Part shown: positions 23,543 to 29,023 of the stretch, one piece after another
Layout of the letters: each line of letters opens with the position of its first letter
Numbering within the stretch: position 1 is the first letter of the stretch
Assembly: GCA_944472135.2 (NCBI GenBank)
Contig: OX235266.1
Span: 14,115,925 to 14,179,924 of the forward strand
DNA length: 64,000 bases
Reading direction: 5' to 3'
From: Trichobilharzia regenti
Taxonomy: Eukaryota; Platyhelminthes; Trematoda; Strigeidida; Schistosomatidae
The notes under the pieces: model-generated
Database searches by the model: none
What the model saw: the letters and a program-made list of their open reading frames with translations, nothing else
What the model was told of the DNA's origin: nothing
Program-made: the position numbers and the translations under genes

Positions 23543-23720
23543 AAGTTCTTTTAATATTGATTTTATCTGCTCTATCCCTTTCTTCACATCTCTATTTTTT
23601 CTTTTCTCGTTTTTAGAAATGCTAAATATGCCTAAAACTGCTCGACATGAACTAAAATTAGTCCAGAGTATCGATGATATACGTAATCCGGTGTTAGGAG
23701 ATTATGTTGAAGAGATATGA
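3058..23720 (+). CDS. PDXK: Pyridoxal kinase, complete ten-exon gene
   Basis: Pyridoxal kinase phosphorylates pyridoxal, pyridoxine and pyridoxamine with ATP in the cytosol, the salvage route to the cofactor PLP. Exons: 3058-3156, 3191-3245, 3293-3397, 3431-3514, 3552-3586, 5480-5565, 9287-9537, 14734-14879, 16258-16330 and 23617-23720. All introns are GT-AG, all junctions are in frame, and the total is 1038 bp or 345 residues. An in-frame TAA at 3046 precedes the ATG. Family landmarks in order: [11 protein letters not shown] (15-25), SNHTGY (48-53), CDPVLGD (116-122), PNQFEAELLSG (149-159), VVIS plus a polar stretch (184-190), and the anion-hole/catalytic GTGD (256-259) with Asp259 as general base. 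The human enzyme has 312 residues; the extra length is mainly an Asn/Ser/Thr-rich insert at about 208-238. The gene appears intact and functional. Confidence 0.95.
3191..3245 (+). CDS. PDXK: Pyridoxal kinase exon 2
   Basis: Residues 34-51 plus the first base of Gly52. It matches the family segment 'LG-E-D-NSVQ-SNHTG'. The donor is G|GTAGG and the next intron (3246-3292) is 47 bp. Confidence 0.93.
3293..3397 (+). CDS. PDXK: Pyridoxal kinase exon 3
   Basis: Residues 52-86 plus one base. It encodes the GQVL...L-ELY-GL region and the strand ending YTHVLTG. The next intron (3398-3430) is 33 bp, the shortest in the gene. Confidence 0.93.
3431..3514 (+). CDS. PDXK: Pyridoxal kinase exon 4
   Basis: Residues 87-114 plus one base, from [11 protein letters not shown] to LKF. 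The donor is GTAAGT and the next intron (3515-3551) is 37 bp. Confidence 0.93.
3552..3586 (+). CDS. PDXK: Pyridoxal kinase exon 5 (35 bp)
   Basis: Residues 115-126, carrying the CDPVLGD motif that helps bind ATP and Mg. The loop after GD is shorter than in human PDXK (DRGKLYV against a longer Trp/Gly-containing loop). It is far too short for ORF-based prediction, but phase and motif are unambiguous. It is the last exon before the large introns. Confidence 0.92.
3650..4680 (+). mobile_element. CR1-like LINE (D1) 3' end in PDXK intron 5
   Basis: A 5'-truncated copy. The reading frame 3732-4247 encodes the C-terminal part of a CR1/Jockey-type reverse transcriptase: [19 protein letters not shown], then [32 protein letters not shown] and [14 protein letters not shown], in the order typical for that end of the protein. 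The non-coding tail (4250-4680) includes (TTA)n at 4388 and matches the solo tail at 2441-2710. The element is in the sense direction of the host gene. Confidence 0.8.
3732..4247 (+). pseudogene. CR1-like reverse transcriptase C-terminal fragment
   Basis: 171 residues from the end of a non-LTR reverse transcriptase, after the catalytic palm, so this copy has no YADD. The frame has stayed open, which suggests a fairly young insertion. The ATG is probably just an internal Met of the original pol frame. Confidence 0.8.
4690..5479. other. Rest of PDXK intron 5, nothing recognised
   Basis: Non-coding, AT-rich sequence between the LINE tail and exon 6. The acceptor of exon 6 is CCCCCATAG. No further repeat was identified. 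Confidence 0.4.
5480..5565 (+). CDS. PDXK: Pyridoxal kinase exon 6
   Basis: Residues 127-154 plus two bases of Glu155. It encodes YVPPEL...PLADV and PNQFEAE, the conserved strand-turn of the ribokinase-like fold. The donor is GA|GTAAGT and the codon is completed by the first base of exon 7. Confidence 0.93.
5681..5731. repeat. (TA)n microsatellite
   Basis: About 50 bp of nearly pure TA, just left of the fold-back element at 5745. Confidence 0.9.
5745..6513. repeat. Fold-back (inverted-repeat) element, about 0.77 kb
   Basis: The left arm (5745-5835) and right arm (about 6425-6513) are imperfect inverted copies sharing AAGTTAAACTTTA, GCACCACTA and CTACCAAT. Between them are degenerate TTAGGG/GTTAGGGTTAGG motifs (5955-6055). 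A second inverted pair (about 6183-6240 against 6268-6323, sharing ATTGTGGGTAAAATTTATTTTG) resembles the end of the Penelope-like copies near 12704. It may be a MITE or a composite of inverted element ends. No target duplication was settled. Confidence 0.55.
6511..6714 (-). CDS. Small unassigned ORF beside the fold-back arm
   Basis: A 67-residue ORF from an ATG at 6714, ending at the edge of the right fold-back arm. Composition is protein-like (aromatic and basic residues, no low complexity), but no family is recognised and no splice or promoter context supports it. It could be a remnant of a transposon gene or chance. Confidence 0.15.
   Translation of the reverse strand: MALTFVRNISARQVKAVYGNYLAEAMTAWQHEGILRGRLKFSNPQSYQVVYRYYNDAYLVIKMYGYI
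6915..7150 (+). repeat. Smα-like tRNA-derived SINE
   Basis: It begins with a tRNA-like head (GGTGGTTCACCGGTAGA near the A box and ACGATTCCCGGCC near the B box). The family body follows: taagcctggtaaagaggga, a 'gctagcaa' stretch, then accactgctactgaaattt. The same body recurs at 8793, 16494, 19674, 27641, 39375, 41440, 46340 and 51651. Confidence 0.7.
7345..8235 (+). mobile_element. RTE-C LINE reverse transcriptase remnant
   Basis: Frames broken by stops and shifts encode recognisable RTE-type segments: [18 protein letters not shown], a beta-strand 'TEVIKMPN', remnants of SFTYLGSIVS, GSET, and the linker before the C-terminal domain ([13 protein letters not shown]). It ends where RTE-A2 sequence begins at about 8235; a short RTE-C tail resumes near 8757-8792, so the A2 piece is nested inside it. 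Confidence 0.65.
8235..8756 (+). mobile_element. RTE-A2 3' fragment nested in RTE-C
   Basis: It starts at the 'gtgagcaatatt' shared by all A2 copies, runs through the [15 protein letters not shown] segment (disrupted) and the 'ggtcaaaccaaaacatgg' stretch, and ends in the 3' UTR near 8750. The flanks on both sides look like RTE-C, which implies A2 inserted later or recombined here. Confidence 0.6.
8793..9033 (-). repeat. Smα-like SINE
   Basis: The reverse strand reads tRNA-like head (B box close to GGTTCGATC with a CGAAC/TTCG variant, A box near AAGCGGTTAGG), the taaagagg body, and a tail ending ...cactggcgaatgtgaagg plus an A-run. It is the antisense orientation relative to PDXK. Confidence 0.75.
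9034..9140 (-). repeat. FB-SINE tRNA-like fragment
   Basis: It contains ggggttcgaacccaggtt, then 'ggttacaaggtgagctcgtat' and 'gccactgagaccc', the tRNA-like middle of the FB-SINE family, joined directly to the Smα-like SINE. Confidence 0.55.
9287..9537 (+). CDS. PDXK: Pyridoxal kinase exon 7 with Asn-rich insert
   Basis: Residues 155-238 plus one base. The first half ([17 protein letters not shown], then TVVISSTNL) follows the family. The second half, residues about 208-238, is low-complexity (runs of N, S and T) with no counterpart in human PDXK; it sits before the strand leading to GTGD and is probably a surface loop. The acceptor is CTCAAAAG and the donor CAAG|GTAACT. Confidence 0.93.
9628..9705 (+). 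repeat. FB-SINE arm fragment
   Basis: About 75 bp matching the family end: ggaggatttaatcatgagct, then gacatcagttagagaacca and ctgggagtactgga. No tRNA-like part is present. Confidence 0.65.
9818..11015 (+). mobile_element. RTE-A1 LINE, 5'-truncated copy in PDXK intron 7
   Basis: It is nearly identical to the inverted copy at 28499-29697. It contains the reverse transcriptase palm, the C-terminal domain, a 3' UTR of about 270 bp and a (CAGA)n tail at about 10998-11015. The truncation point is within 10-15 bp of that of the other copy. RTE LINEs move by target-primed reverse transcription with an endonuclease-RT protein; the endonuclease half is missing here. The sense orientation matches the host gene. 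Confidence 0.85.
9825..10743 (+). pseudogene. RTE-A1 reverse transcriptase, frameshifted
   Basis: The first part, to 10193, holds [14 protein letters not shown] and the catalytic YADD (10008-10019). A small deletion near 10180, relative to the copy at 29024-29662, shifts the frame, and the C-terminal part resumes at 10207-10743 with [19 protein letters not shown] and GGQTKTW. The start is truncated: the frame is open left of the first Met at 9846. It cannot make full-length protein. Confidence 0.85.
11030..11960 (+). mobile_element. RTE-A2 LINE 3' copy, decayed
   Basis: It directly follows the RTE-A1 tail. The order is the same as in A1 but with many substitutions and indels ('cgagcgattcgatcccgcc', 'tatccgactatcgaccaaag', 'agctagcggcggtcaaacca'). 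It ends with the 3' UTR and (CAGA)n tail near 11960. The A2 subfamily recurs at 8235, 21145, 22350, 32061 and 43745. Confidence 0.75.
11961..12460 (-). mobile_element. CR1-D2 LINE 3' end, antisense
   Basis: Reverse-strand reading matches the ends of the copies at 54510-55690 and 63060-63890: a protein piece like KYKNSTI at about 12330-12350, and the terminal 'gctgaaaattccat' plus 'ggaataaag' end at about 11961-12000. A (CA)n tract at 12272-12292 lies inside. Confidence 0.6.
12985..13632 (+). mobile_element. CR1-D2 LINE 3' fragment nested in the Penelope-like element
   Basis: It encodes the very end of the pol frame ([11 protein letters not shown]...LCNENG, ending near 13145), then a 3' UTR ending in ttttggaataaagtaaatca and (TTA)n at 13610-13632. 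It is the same end as at 55650 and 63850. The interrupted host sequence resumes with 'gatgggaaataagatgtttt', which is continuous in the copy at 31436. Confidence 0.75.
13947..14484. repeat. FB-SINE, paired inverted arms, with target duplication
   Basis: Two tRNA-like arms point in opposite directions. The left arm reads antisense (ggttctaacccaggacctt) and the right arm sense (ccagtggctgaatggtaaac, then a B-box-like gagttcaaatccc). The flanks share the 11 bp TTACTTATCTT (13936-13946 and 14485-14495), interpreted as a target-site duplication. A degenerate hammerhead-like core (CCGATGA...GATGAAAC) lies at about 14354-14382. Confidence 0.7.
14734..14879 (+). CDS. PDXK: Pyridoxal kinase exon 8 with catalytic GTGD
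   Basis: Residues 239-287. After IPIVNCHFT comes GTGDLFAAL: the anion hole and general base Asp259 of the ribokinase-like family, which activates the substrate hydroxyl. The acceptor is GCATAG and the donor AAG|GTAAAT, phase 0. Confidence 0.95.
15055..15650 (-). repeat. FB-SINE copies, two in the same orientation
   Basis: The first unit is 15055-15235 ('cagctcacgtcggttaaaga' to 'gagctcgtggaccatgcagc'). The second is about 15240-15650, starting again at 'caagtgtcggtttgcaggga' and including 'ggttcgaaccgaccacc' and the post-tRNA region ('ttcacgacatagcgcgacc'). Unlike most copies here, the two arms read the same way. Confidence 0.6.
15671..15712. repeat. (AT)n microsatellite
   Basis: About 40 bp of alternating AT in PDXK intron 8. 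Confidence 0.9.
15720..16150. repeat. Unclassified interspersed repeat R1
   Basis: Parts recur at 44720-44960: 'gtttggaattagg-ttttccaa/gctccc', followed by 'ggtaga', and the region before 'agcttttgat/acc'. It is relatively GC-rich against its surroundings. No coding motif was recognised; it may be part of an RTE element body. Confidence 0.4.
16258..16330 (+). CDS. PDXK: Pyridoxal kinase exon 9
   Basis: Residues 288-311 plus one base. It matches the family helix that follows the nucleotide site ('[11 protein letters not shown]', compare the human 'STLHHVLQRT'). The acceptor is TTTCTAG and the donor CCTG|GTAAGAG. Confidence 0.94.
16494..16722 (-). repeat. Smα-like SINE
   Basis: The reverse strand gives a tRNA-like head (A box GGCACAGCGGTTAGG, B box GGTTCGATCCC, both near consensus), the taaag/ggtaaag body, and an end at ...gggaacgtgaaggg. 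A/B boxes this complete could still be bound by Pol III factors. Confidence 0.8.
16735..17395. other. Part of PDXK intron 9, nothing recognised
   Basis: No known repeat or exon seen. Several modest ORFs on both strands overlap each other and look like chance. Confidence 0.35.
17400..18180 (+). mobile_element. RTE-B LINE 3' end
   Basis: A decayed C-terminal RTE-type reverse transcriptase segment: remnants of an LLYGSETW motif near 17565-17590, then [18 protein letters not shown] at about 17740-17800, and a 3' UTR ending in the 'gataaagtcctttttccatt' stretch. The same family is at 52000-52705, where the tail ends in 'aataaatgaataaaac'. Frames are broken. Confidence 0.65.
18440..19060 (+). mobile_element. 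RTE-C LINE 3' remnant with internal deletion
   Basis: It contains 'tttcacttatctcggcaacg', the [14 protein letters not shown] segment, then jumps to 'caggaaggattagcaacaag', then '...gtagaaaacacagtgaagtg' and the terminal 'cggaacataatgataataat'. Much of the C-terminal domain is missing relative to 59060-59640. Confidence 0.55.
19120..19500. repeat. FB-SINE, inverted arms
   Basis: It starts with ttacaggatttcattatgag and ends with the inverted match, gatgaaatcctgtaacc plus 'atagaccaatacttgaaaat'. A reverse-strand hammerhead-like core lies at 19198-19235 (CTGATGAAGAGT...GGCTGATGAAA, with stem changes). A tRNA-like reverse arm with ggttcgaacacaggacctt is at 19249-19300. Confidence 0.7.
19674..19925 (-). 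repeat. Smα-like SINE
   Basis: Reverse strand: tRNA-like head with B box GGTTCGATCCTCGG, the ggtaaagggg body, and the tail with 'cactcggaacgctaagg'. The A box is more eroded than in the 16494 copy. Confidence 0.7.
19950..20415. repeat. FB-SINE, inverted arms
   Basis: The left arm begins 'ttacaggatttcatcatgag'. The right arm carries a tRNA-like 'ctgaatggttgtgagttcga' and a hammerhead-like core (CTGATAAAGAGTC...GGACGAAAT, about 20311-20342), and ends in the inverted terminal sequence near 20400. Confidence 0.6.
20420..20920. other. Part of PDXK intron 9 with a tRNA-like trace
   Basis: A B-box-like 'gggattcgaaccctgagaca' at about 20620-20640 hints at an old SINE. Nothing else was recognised. 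Confidence 0.3.
20925..21115 (+). repeat. G-SINE (second tRNA-derived family)
   Basis: It shares with 58670-58890 and 62118-62310 the order 'gctgaatagctgcg/cagtgg' (A-box-like), 'ttcgattctcagga' (B-box-like), then 'gctgactgatgaatgccaac' and '...gcctccaac/ccc'. It is distinct from the Smα and FB families. Confidence 0.6.
21145..21765 (+). mobile_element. RTE-A2 LINE 3' fragment
   Basis: It starts in the region encoding the FDHR-like segment ('cttgtctttgatcataggtg'), passes the RLRWL-like piece and the 3' UTR ('ggacggtaaaaacc'-like at about 21485), and ends near 21760. Frames are broken. Confidence 0.65.
21770..22025. other. Unrecognised intron sequence
   Basis: It includes an unusual Pro/Ser-type reading ('ccaaacaaactaccaggcac') but no supportable exon; it probably belongs to a neighbouring repeat. 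Confidence 0.25.
22030..22345 (-). mobile_element. RTE-C LINE C-terminal fragment, antisense
   Basis: The reverse strand encodes [20 protein letters not shown], then [19 protein letters not shown] and [12 protein letters not shown], a typical RTE-C C-terminal order. It abuts the A2 copy on its right. Confidence 0.7.
22350..23490 (-). mobile_element. RTE-A2 LINE 3' copy, antisense
   Basis: Reverse-strand reading from about 23490 (DLLPG region) through the YADD area (eroded), '[16 protein letters not shown]'-like, [27 protein letters not shown], the 3' UTR, and the (CAGA)n tail at about 22350-22362. Stops and frameshifts are frequent. Confidence 0.75.
23509..23541. repeat. (TA)n microsatellite
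   Basis: A TA-rich run about 75 bp before the last PDXK acceptor. Confidence 0.85.
23617..23720 (+). CDS. PDXK: Pyridoxal kinase exon 10, stop codon
   Basis: Residues 312-345, ending at TGA 23718-23720. It contains [16 protein letters not shown], the conserved C-terminal stretch (human: 'LELRMVQSKRDIEDP'). The acceptor is CGTTTTTAG. The 3' UTR is very short if the nearby AATAAA is used. Confidence 0.95.
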
Positions 23721-23733
23721 ATCAGCCAATGGG

Positions 23734-23739
23734 AATAAA
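23734..23739 (+). terminator. Polyadenylation signal of PDXK
   Basis: AATAAA begins 14 bp after the stop codon. It is the closest canonical signal; cleavage would be expected some 10-30 bp downstream. Confidence 0.55.
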
Positions 23740-24185
23740 GCACAGTAGAAATCTTATTCTCGGTGAATAACTTAAGGACAAATTACAACGTAGTAGTGGT
23801 TACAGTTTCAATATATATTACATAATATATACATATTTATTTTTTCAATTTACTGACTGTTTCCAAATGAGTTCGTTTCTTATCAAATAACAGGATATAT
23901 ATGTTTGCATTCCTGTGGACAGAGAGAGAGAAAGAGACTGTGGATAGGTCTGTGTGTGTGTGTGTGTGTAAATACTGTTTCTGTGACTTAATATATAATT
24001 CTTTGACATAATGTAATCCAAACTTATAAATACATATATTATTTTTCTCTTGAGTTCATTCCTTATTCTATTCATACCATTATTTATCGATTTAAATTAT
24101 TTGAAATAATAGCATTCACCTCTGCAAGCTTGACAGAATACCATAGAGACTCACTAAGTCCCTTCATTAATTAACAACTCATAAG
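23740..24185. other. Intergenic sequence with simple repeats
   Basis: AT-rich, with (GA)n around 23921 and (GT)n around 23950. No exon recognised. Confidence 0.4.
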
Positions 24186-24189
24186 GAAA

Positions 24190-24655
24190 ACCGGATTTTC
24201 AACTCCAATGTCAAGTCAGTCAGTGCTATACTTACTATACGGATCAGAGACTTGGCTAGCGCGTCATAAAGAGCACCTCAAACAAACTGCGGACCTATAT
24301 CAACAGCTAGCTGTCTTCGCTCAAGATCAGCAAAAGGGATCTCTGGTAGCGAACCAACCCAGCAGGAACCGATTATGCAACAAATATGCAGGAAGAAATG
24401 GAGGTGAATTGGCTGGCCATACTCTGAGGAAGCCACCAAGTGACATCACTAGACAAGCCATTGCTCGAGTGGAACCCGAAAGGGAAGTGGCGAGTTAGTT
24501 GTCAGTGCGAGGGTGGCTTGAAAGAGGTCATGTGAAGAGGAGATGGAAGCTTGTGGGTAGACTTGGAGCCAGGTGAAAACGTTGGCAGCGAACCGAACGC
24601 AATGGAGACGTGCAGCTGAAGTCCTATGTTCCTCTAGGAATTAAAGGAAATAATA
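24190..24655 (+). mobile_element. RTE-C LINE C-terminal remnant
   Basis: It encodes FNSNVKS-like, LLYGSETW, then KGSLVANQPSRN, EVNWLAILRKPPSDIT in shifting frames, and ends with the family terminus 'ttcctctaggaattaaagga' plus (AAT)n. Confidence 0.7.
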
Positions 24656-25260
24656 ATAATGATATAAGGAAAACCACAGATTTTTTTGTTCAGCGAAGAA
24701 ATATCTCTTGTTCTTTATAGAGTGAGTGCAGGAGATTTCTAGACTGACTTCAGAATAATGAAGGTGTTTGTCTTGCTTTTCTGCTTCTGACTGGCTTTCA
24801 CATTCTCATCCATTTTGTGTGCTTGTAGTTGAGACGATTCCACTGAGATAGTTTCAAAAGATCAGACTGCCTAAAATTTCTCCAGTTGTTGGTGATCATT
24901 GGTGCTTGTTGTTTGTTGGACATCTTCATCACTGCTGTCTTCTCTTTGTTCACTTGAAGTGGTGTCTTCGTTCCATATTAGTTGGTTTATTACATAAATC
25001 ACACAATGAAACAGTATTATTTACTGGATGACACAGTTTCGAACAAAATTTATTACTGTTCGTAATCATATCATCAATTGTAATCACACGACTTCGAAAC
25101 TTGAGTTTTATAGTTTTACTTGTCTTCTCCTATTTGCCATAGGGATAGTAGAATTTTCTAGATATCTGAGTCAGGTGATGAATCATTTCTACTACATGTA
25201 TTTTCAGTTGATTCGATAAACAAAGCTTCTGTTATCAATCTCTCCCTCCATCCCGTGACA

Positions 25261-25509
25261 TCAGATTTTAAACTTTCGTCTTACCCCATCCATCCTACTG
25301 TATGGTTGTGTGTAATTGCATGTAGTGAGTGCTATAGCTGAAGTATTCTCTAGATTTCTTATCTTATTGGGGTCAATCAATCTAAGTTTTAATGTTCCGC
25401 TAGTCTGACTAACTGCACCTGTTCTACTACTTTGACCTATGTATTTGACCTGACAATTATTCCAGCAGGATATTAGGTAAACTAAATTGTTTTGTTTTAA
25501 AGGCTCCAC
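25261..25509 (-). pseudogene. GIY-YIG endonuclease domain of a Penelope-like element
   Basis: 82 residues: the strand VYLISC, then VKYIGQSSRT (the Y-I-G of the GIY-YIG motif), followed by a less conserved helix. In Penelope-like elements this nuclease nicks the target DNA. The domain is separated from the RT frame by stops between 25510 and 25650. Confidence 0.7.
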
Positions 25510-25653
25510 AGGATCCAGCGTTTAACAGGCAAAGCTTGTTTCTAATTGAGTTTGAGGGTGGCTTGAATGGTAGCCACTTTCTATTCCTGCCTTGTTAAGA
25601 ATTTTGCGTAAGATTTCCGAGGTTCCTTCTTCGTATGGAAGTGAAACTGGTGA

Positions 25654-25977
25654 TTAAGATTCCTTATTGATATCCTGTGCATGTTTGACATGCATGTCGT
25701 CATAAATATTACATTTCCCTACATACTTTCTGGTAAATTTATCAGGGGAATTATTAAGTTTCAAGGCTTCTCTTATATGTATCACTTCCTGTCTTAGATT
25801 TTCCTTGGCACTACTTAGTTTTTGTGCTCTGTCACTTAAACATTTCACCAATCCTATTTTTACTGACATAGGATGGGATGATCGGAAGTCCAAATATCTG
25901 TTTGAATGTGCCAGTGGGCTTGCTGTAAACACTAGTGTGTGTTTAACTTCCCATCTTCTTTTCTTTTTACGCTGCAA
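25654..25977 (-). pseudogene. Penelope-like reverse transcriptase fragment
   Basis: The 107-residue frame includes HSNRYLDFRSSHPMS and VKCLSDRAQKLSS...LRQEVIHIREALKLN, the segment after the RT palm in Penelope-like proteins. Both ends are cut by stops. Confidence 0.65.
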
Positions 25978-26444
25978 TCTAGCATTGGAAGTTCCCCCTC
26001 ATTCCTGACTTTCCAATTCATAAGTGGATTGAATTACCTCCACCTGTGTTTTAAGCACAGTGAAATGTGTCATCTACACACCTCCACCATACTTCGATAT
26101 GGGGTGAGGGTGAACGTCTCAATCCTTATGTTTTCCCACCTATCCATGAATATATATCTGCTACAACCGGGGATATTGGTGATCCCATTGCAACGCCCTC
26201 AGTCAGTTTGTTTGTATATTTTCCCTTTGAATCACCAATGCATATTTAAAGTCGTGAAATATACCCATTGGTTCATAAAGAAAAACACAGTTTTTTGTTC
26301 AGCAACTTCATTCTCAAGACGTACAGTTGTATTTATTATATTATGGAAAAAGAAGGCATTAAGTGACACTAGAGATGGCTCATTCAATATTGCACATAGG
26401 ATGATAAGAATAAAGATAATTACAATGATGTACTGAAGGGGATC

Positions 26445-26775
26445 GCGGTAGAGTTGAAAGGGGGGGATGAATTACAAAACTTTTAGGGATTATTATATAA
26501 GTGGACTGGTATAAAGATTTTGAAAAATTTTAGGTCACGGAAAAGATGAAGCGAATTGTGGAATGAATTCAAGTGGTAAAATAGAATAAAATAAAAGAAC
26601 ATTACAATGACCGTGGTGAAGAAAGGGGTTTGACAAGGACATTTTTGAATACAAAATTTGGGTTTTTGCCGATGTATAGCTGGAGATTCGGCTGTGCATA
26701 AGTGGAGAAAACGTAAGCTTTTGGAGTGGTTGGATTTGGTCCTGTTTTTTTCCTTCACTTTCCCAGGCAAGCATA
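26445..26775. other. Unassigned stretch between Penelope-like and RTE-C elements
   Basis: Reverse-strand frames of about 99 residues exist, but they overlap and are hydrophobic/low-complexity. This may be the 5' part of the Penelope-like copy; not assigned. Confidence 0.25.
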
Positions 26776-26779
26776 GTTT

Positions 26780-27600
26780 CAATTACAGGCGGACGGAACT
26801 GACGAGGATATCGAAGTGAGGATCGGAAAAGCAAGTCAAGCTTTCACTACTCTCAAAACTGTGTGGAGATCAACAATCAGCACTCAGCATAAAAAGGAAA
26901 ATAAGATCCACATTTTCAACTCCAGTGTGAAGTCACTGCTACTACTTACTATACGGATCAGAGACTTATAACTGCGCCGTGTCACGAAGGGCACTTCGAA
27001 CAAACTACACAGCTTCATCAACAGCTACCTCTTCTCGCCCAGTACTACTCAAGATCAGGTGGCCGGCCAGAAAAGATCATCAACAGGGATCTCTGGCAAT
27101 GAACGAACCAACCCAACAGGAACCAACTGAACAACAAATATGTAGGAGAAGATGGAATGGATTGACCATACTCTGATAAAACCAACCATCAAGTGAGTGA
27201 CTTCACAAGCCAGATGATTGCTCGAGTGGAACCCGGAAAGGAAGCGGCGAGTTTTTTTTGATTTACAGCTTGATTCCACACTGTATTTTTGGTACAAGTA
27301 TGGAATTTTCAGCATGGATATCGGTAGCCCAAATTTTGCAGGCCGACCATAGATATCAGGTTTGCGCCGGCGTGGGCTCGAACCCCGGACCATGTGCATG
27401 GTCGGCGAGAGTCCTAACCACTGTGCCACCGACGTCTGTGCGAGGGTGACAACATAGAGGAGAAGGTGATGCGAAGAGGAGATGAAAGCATGCGTGCAGA
27501 CGTGGAGCCAAGTGAAAATGTTGTTGGAGAACCGAAGGCAATGGAGGCGTGCGGCTGAATCCCTATGTTCTTCTAGAAACTAAAGGAAACAATAACAATG
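26780..27600 (+). mobile_element. RTE-C LINE 3' remnant, split by a SINE
   Basis: It encodes TDEDIEVRIGKASQAFTTL, then 'KKIRSTFSTPV'-like, TNRDLW-type remnants and NPERKRR. The T-SINE at 27252-27437 interrupts it at 'gcggcgag', and the element resumes with 'tgtgcgagggtgacaac' up to the terminal 'ttctagaaactaaaggaaac'. Confidence 0.7.
27252..27437 (-). repeat. T-SINE: tRNA-derived SINE with a CR1-like 3' end
   Basis: Reverse strand: a tRNA-like head (A box TGGCACAGTGGTTAGG, B box GGTTCGAGCCC), a short body ('cgatatccatgctgaaaat'), then gctgaaaattccatacttg and 'tacagtgtggaatcaagctg'. The end resembles the CR1-D2 3' terminus. It is almost identical to 40022-40207. It is inserted in RTE-C. Confidence 0.8.
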
Positions 27601-27640
27601 ATAATTGCTGATCAACGGAAACAATATGGAATGACAAGAT

Positions 27641-27874
27641 TTTTTTCCTTCACGTTGCCAGTGGAACATATAGCTTCAAGTTAGTTGCTTGAAGTTTCTG
27701 TAGCAGTGGTGATTATTTTTACAGTACGGAGTTGCTAGCCTCATGCCCAAACTTTCCTCTTTACCAGCATTATTTCTGGCTTAGCAAGGTAAAGGAGTAC
27801 CTCGTCGGCCGGGGATCGAACCCCGAACCATATGCGTAGTCTGCAAGCATCCTAACCGCTGTGCCACCGATGCG
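27641..27874 (-). repeat. Smα-like SINE
   Basis: Reverse strand: A box GGCACAGCGGTTAGG, B box GGTTCGATCCCCGG, the taaagagg body, and a tail at 'cactggcaacgtgaagg'. The boxes are close to consensus. Confidence 0.8.
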
Positions 27875-27884
27875 TGATCGGTCC

Positions 27885-28420
27885 TATCGATGACTTTAAG
27901 TGATAAATCACATGGGGTTGAATGACCAGACTCTAGAAGGTGTACATAAATTAAAGACTTTGTCGTCTTTTTCTCATTTTTCATTAACGAAACCGGGTAG
28001 TGTTCAGCCACGCGTTTACAGATATTACGCTTACAACGTCCCCATTGTAATCAGTTTCACAGGAGCATATGAATGAGTTTATGCACATAGAGGTGGGCAG
28101 AAGCGGTAGTTTATCCTTGATACACAGTCGAATCATATTACGGCTAGTAAATACTAAATGTATAAGTCAGTTGCATAAAAAACAGCGTTTAATACATTTA
28201 GATAAACGACTTTTCATTACTTCAGAAAATACTGTCACCTTTGAAAGCCAAACATTCATAAACAGTGTCTTCTTTGACACTGTGATTTGTCTGGGGAGGG
28301 TTTCTTTACTTGATATTTCTGTTAATAAACCTTCTAGGATATCCATTATCTGAGAGGGTTATGCGAAGGTTTTCTAGCTCCATGTCGACCATATCTGTGA
28401 AGCGAATTTCTGGAGCATAG
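27885..28420 (-). mobile_element. Penelope-like element fragment
   Basis: Reverse strand: ELENLRITLSDNGYPRRFI (28330-28420), matching the same place in the copies at 36180 and 41815, then decayed frames and VAEHYPVSLMKNEKKTTKS at about 27950-28010, equivalent to the 'EHYP-WL-KG' segment after the GIY-YIG motif. Confidence 0.65.
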
Positions 28421-28673
28421 AGAATGGATAAAATTTCTCTTCCTCCCTACAGGTACCTAACTGGTGAAGCTTGGCAGTTGAGCTAATTGTCCTTACAGTC
28501 TGTCTGTCTGTCTGGATTCAACATAGAACTTGGCACCGAAGTGCACCACTTCGAGTTGCCACGTTCCAAATACCACACAGAGGTAGACAAGAAGATGAGT
28601 GAAGAGAATCAATAGAGTTTGACAAGTATAAGAGTGAAACAGAATGGGTAATGGTAGAAAGGAATATGAAAGA

Positions 28674-29000
28674 TTACAGAGACTGAATAGATCTGCGCCA
28701 TTGACAACAATTTTGAGCCATGTCACCTATTGTCTCCAGCCATTGATTCCTAGAGTCCCGAGAGCCCCAACCCGGGAGTCTGCATCTCCCTACCTGACTC
28801 AGTTTAACTGTCAAGGATTTCATGGATTGATGCCATGTTTTTGTTTGGCCACCACTGGCTCTTTTCCAACCTGAACCTATATCAGCTAGCAATGCCCGTC
28901 GGGGGAGGCGGTGGTTAGGCAAGCGCAGCACGTGACCTAGCCATCTCAATCTATGTAACTTTATAGCCTCGTCGATTGATTCTCCCTCTTTGCCCAACAC
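28674..29000 (-). pseudogene. RTE-A1 C-terminal domain
   Basis: 108 residues continuing the RT of 29024-29690 after a frame break. It carries the [11 protein letters not shown] signature typical of the RTE C-terminus, and ends with MAQNCCQWRRSIQSL and a stop. Confidence 0.8.
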
Positions 29001-29023
29001 TCTGCGCCTAACGTCAACATTAC

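Larger units (their letters stand above)
24960..26440 (-). mobile_element. Penelope-like element, RT and GIY-YIG parts
   Basis: Reading right to left: a reverse transcriptase piece near 26170-26330 (GSPISP-like remnant 'GITNIPGCS'), the YLDFRSSHPMSVKIGLVKCLSDRA segment (25770-25900), and a GIY-YIG nuclease start (NLVYLISCWNNCQVKYIGQSS) at 25430-25509. The left part (24960-25210) matches the 3' region of the copies at 12700 and 31270. Stops interrupt it, so the copy is dead. Confidence 0.75.

Noticed and set aside
26483..26834. Two overlapping 99-residue minus-strand ORFs
   Set aside because: They overlap in different frames, are hydrophobic/low-complexity, have no recognisable motif and lie at the edge of a Penelope-like element.
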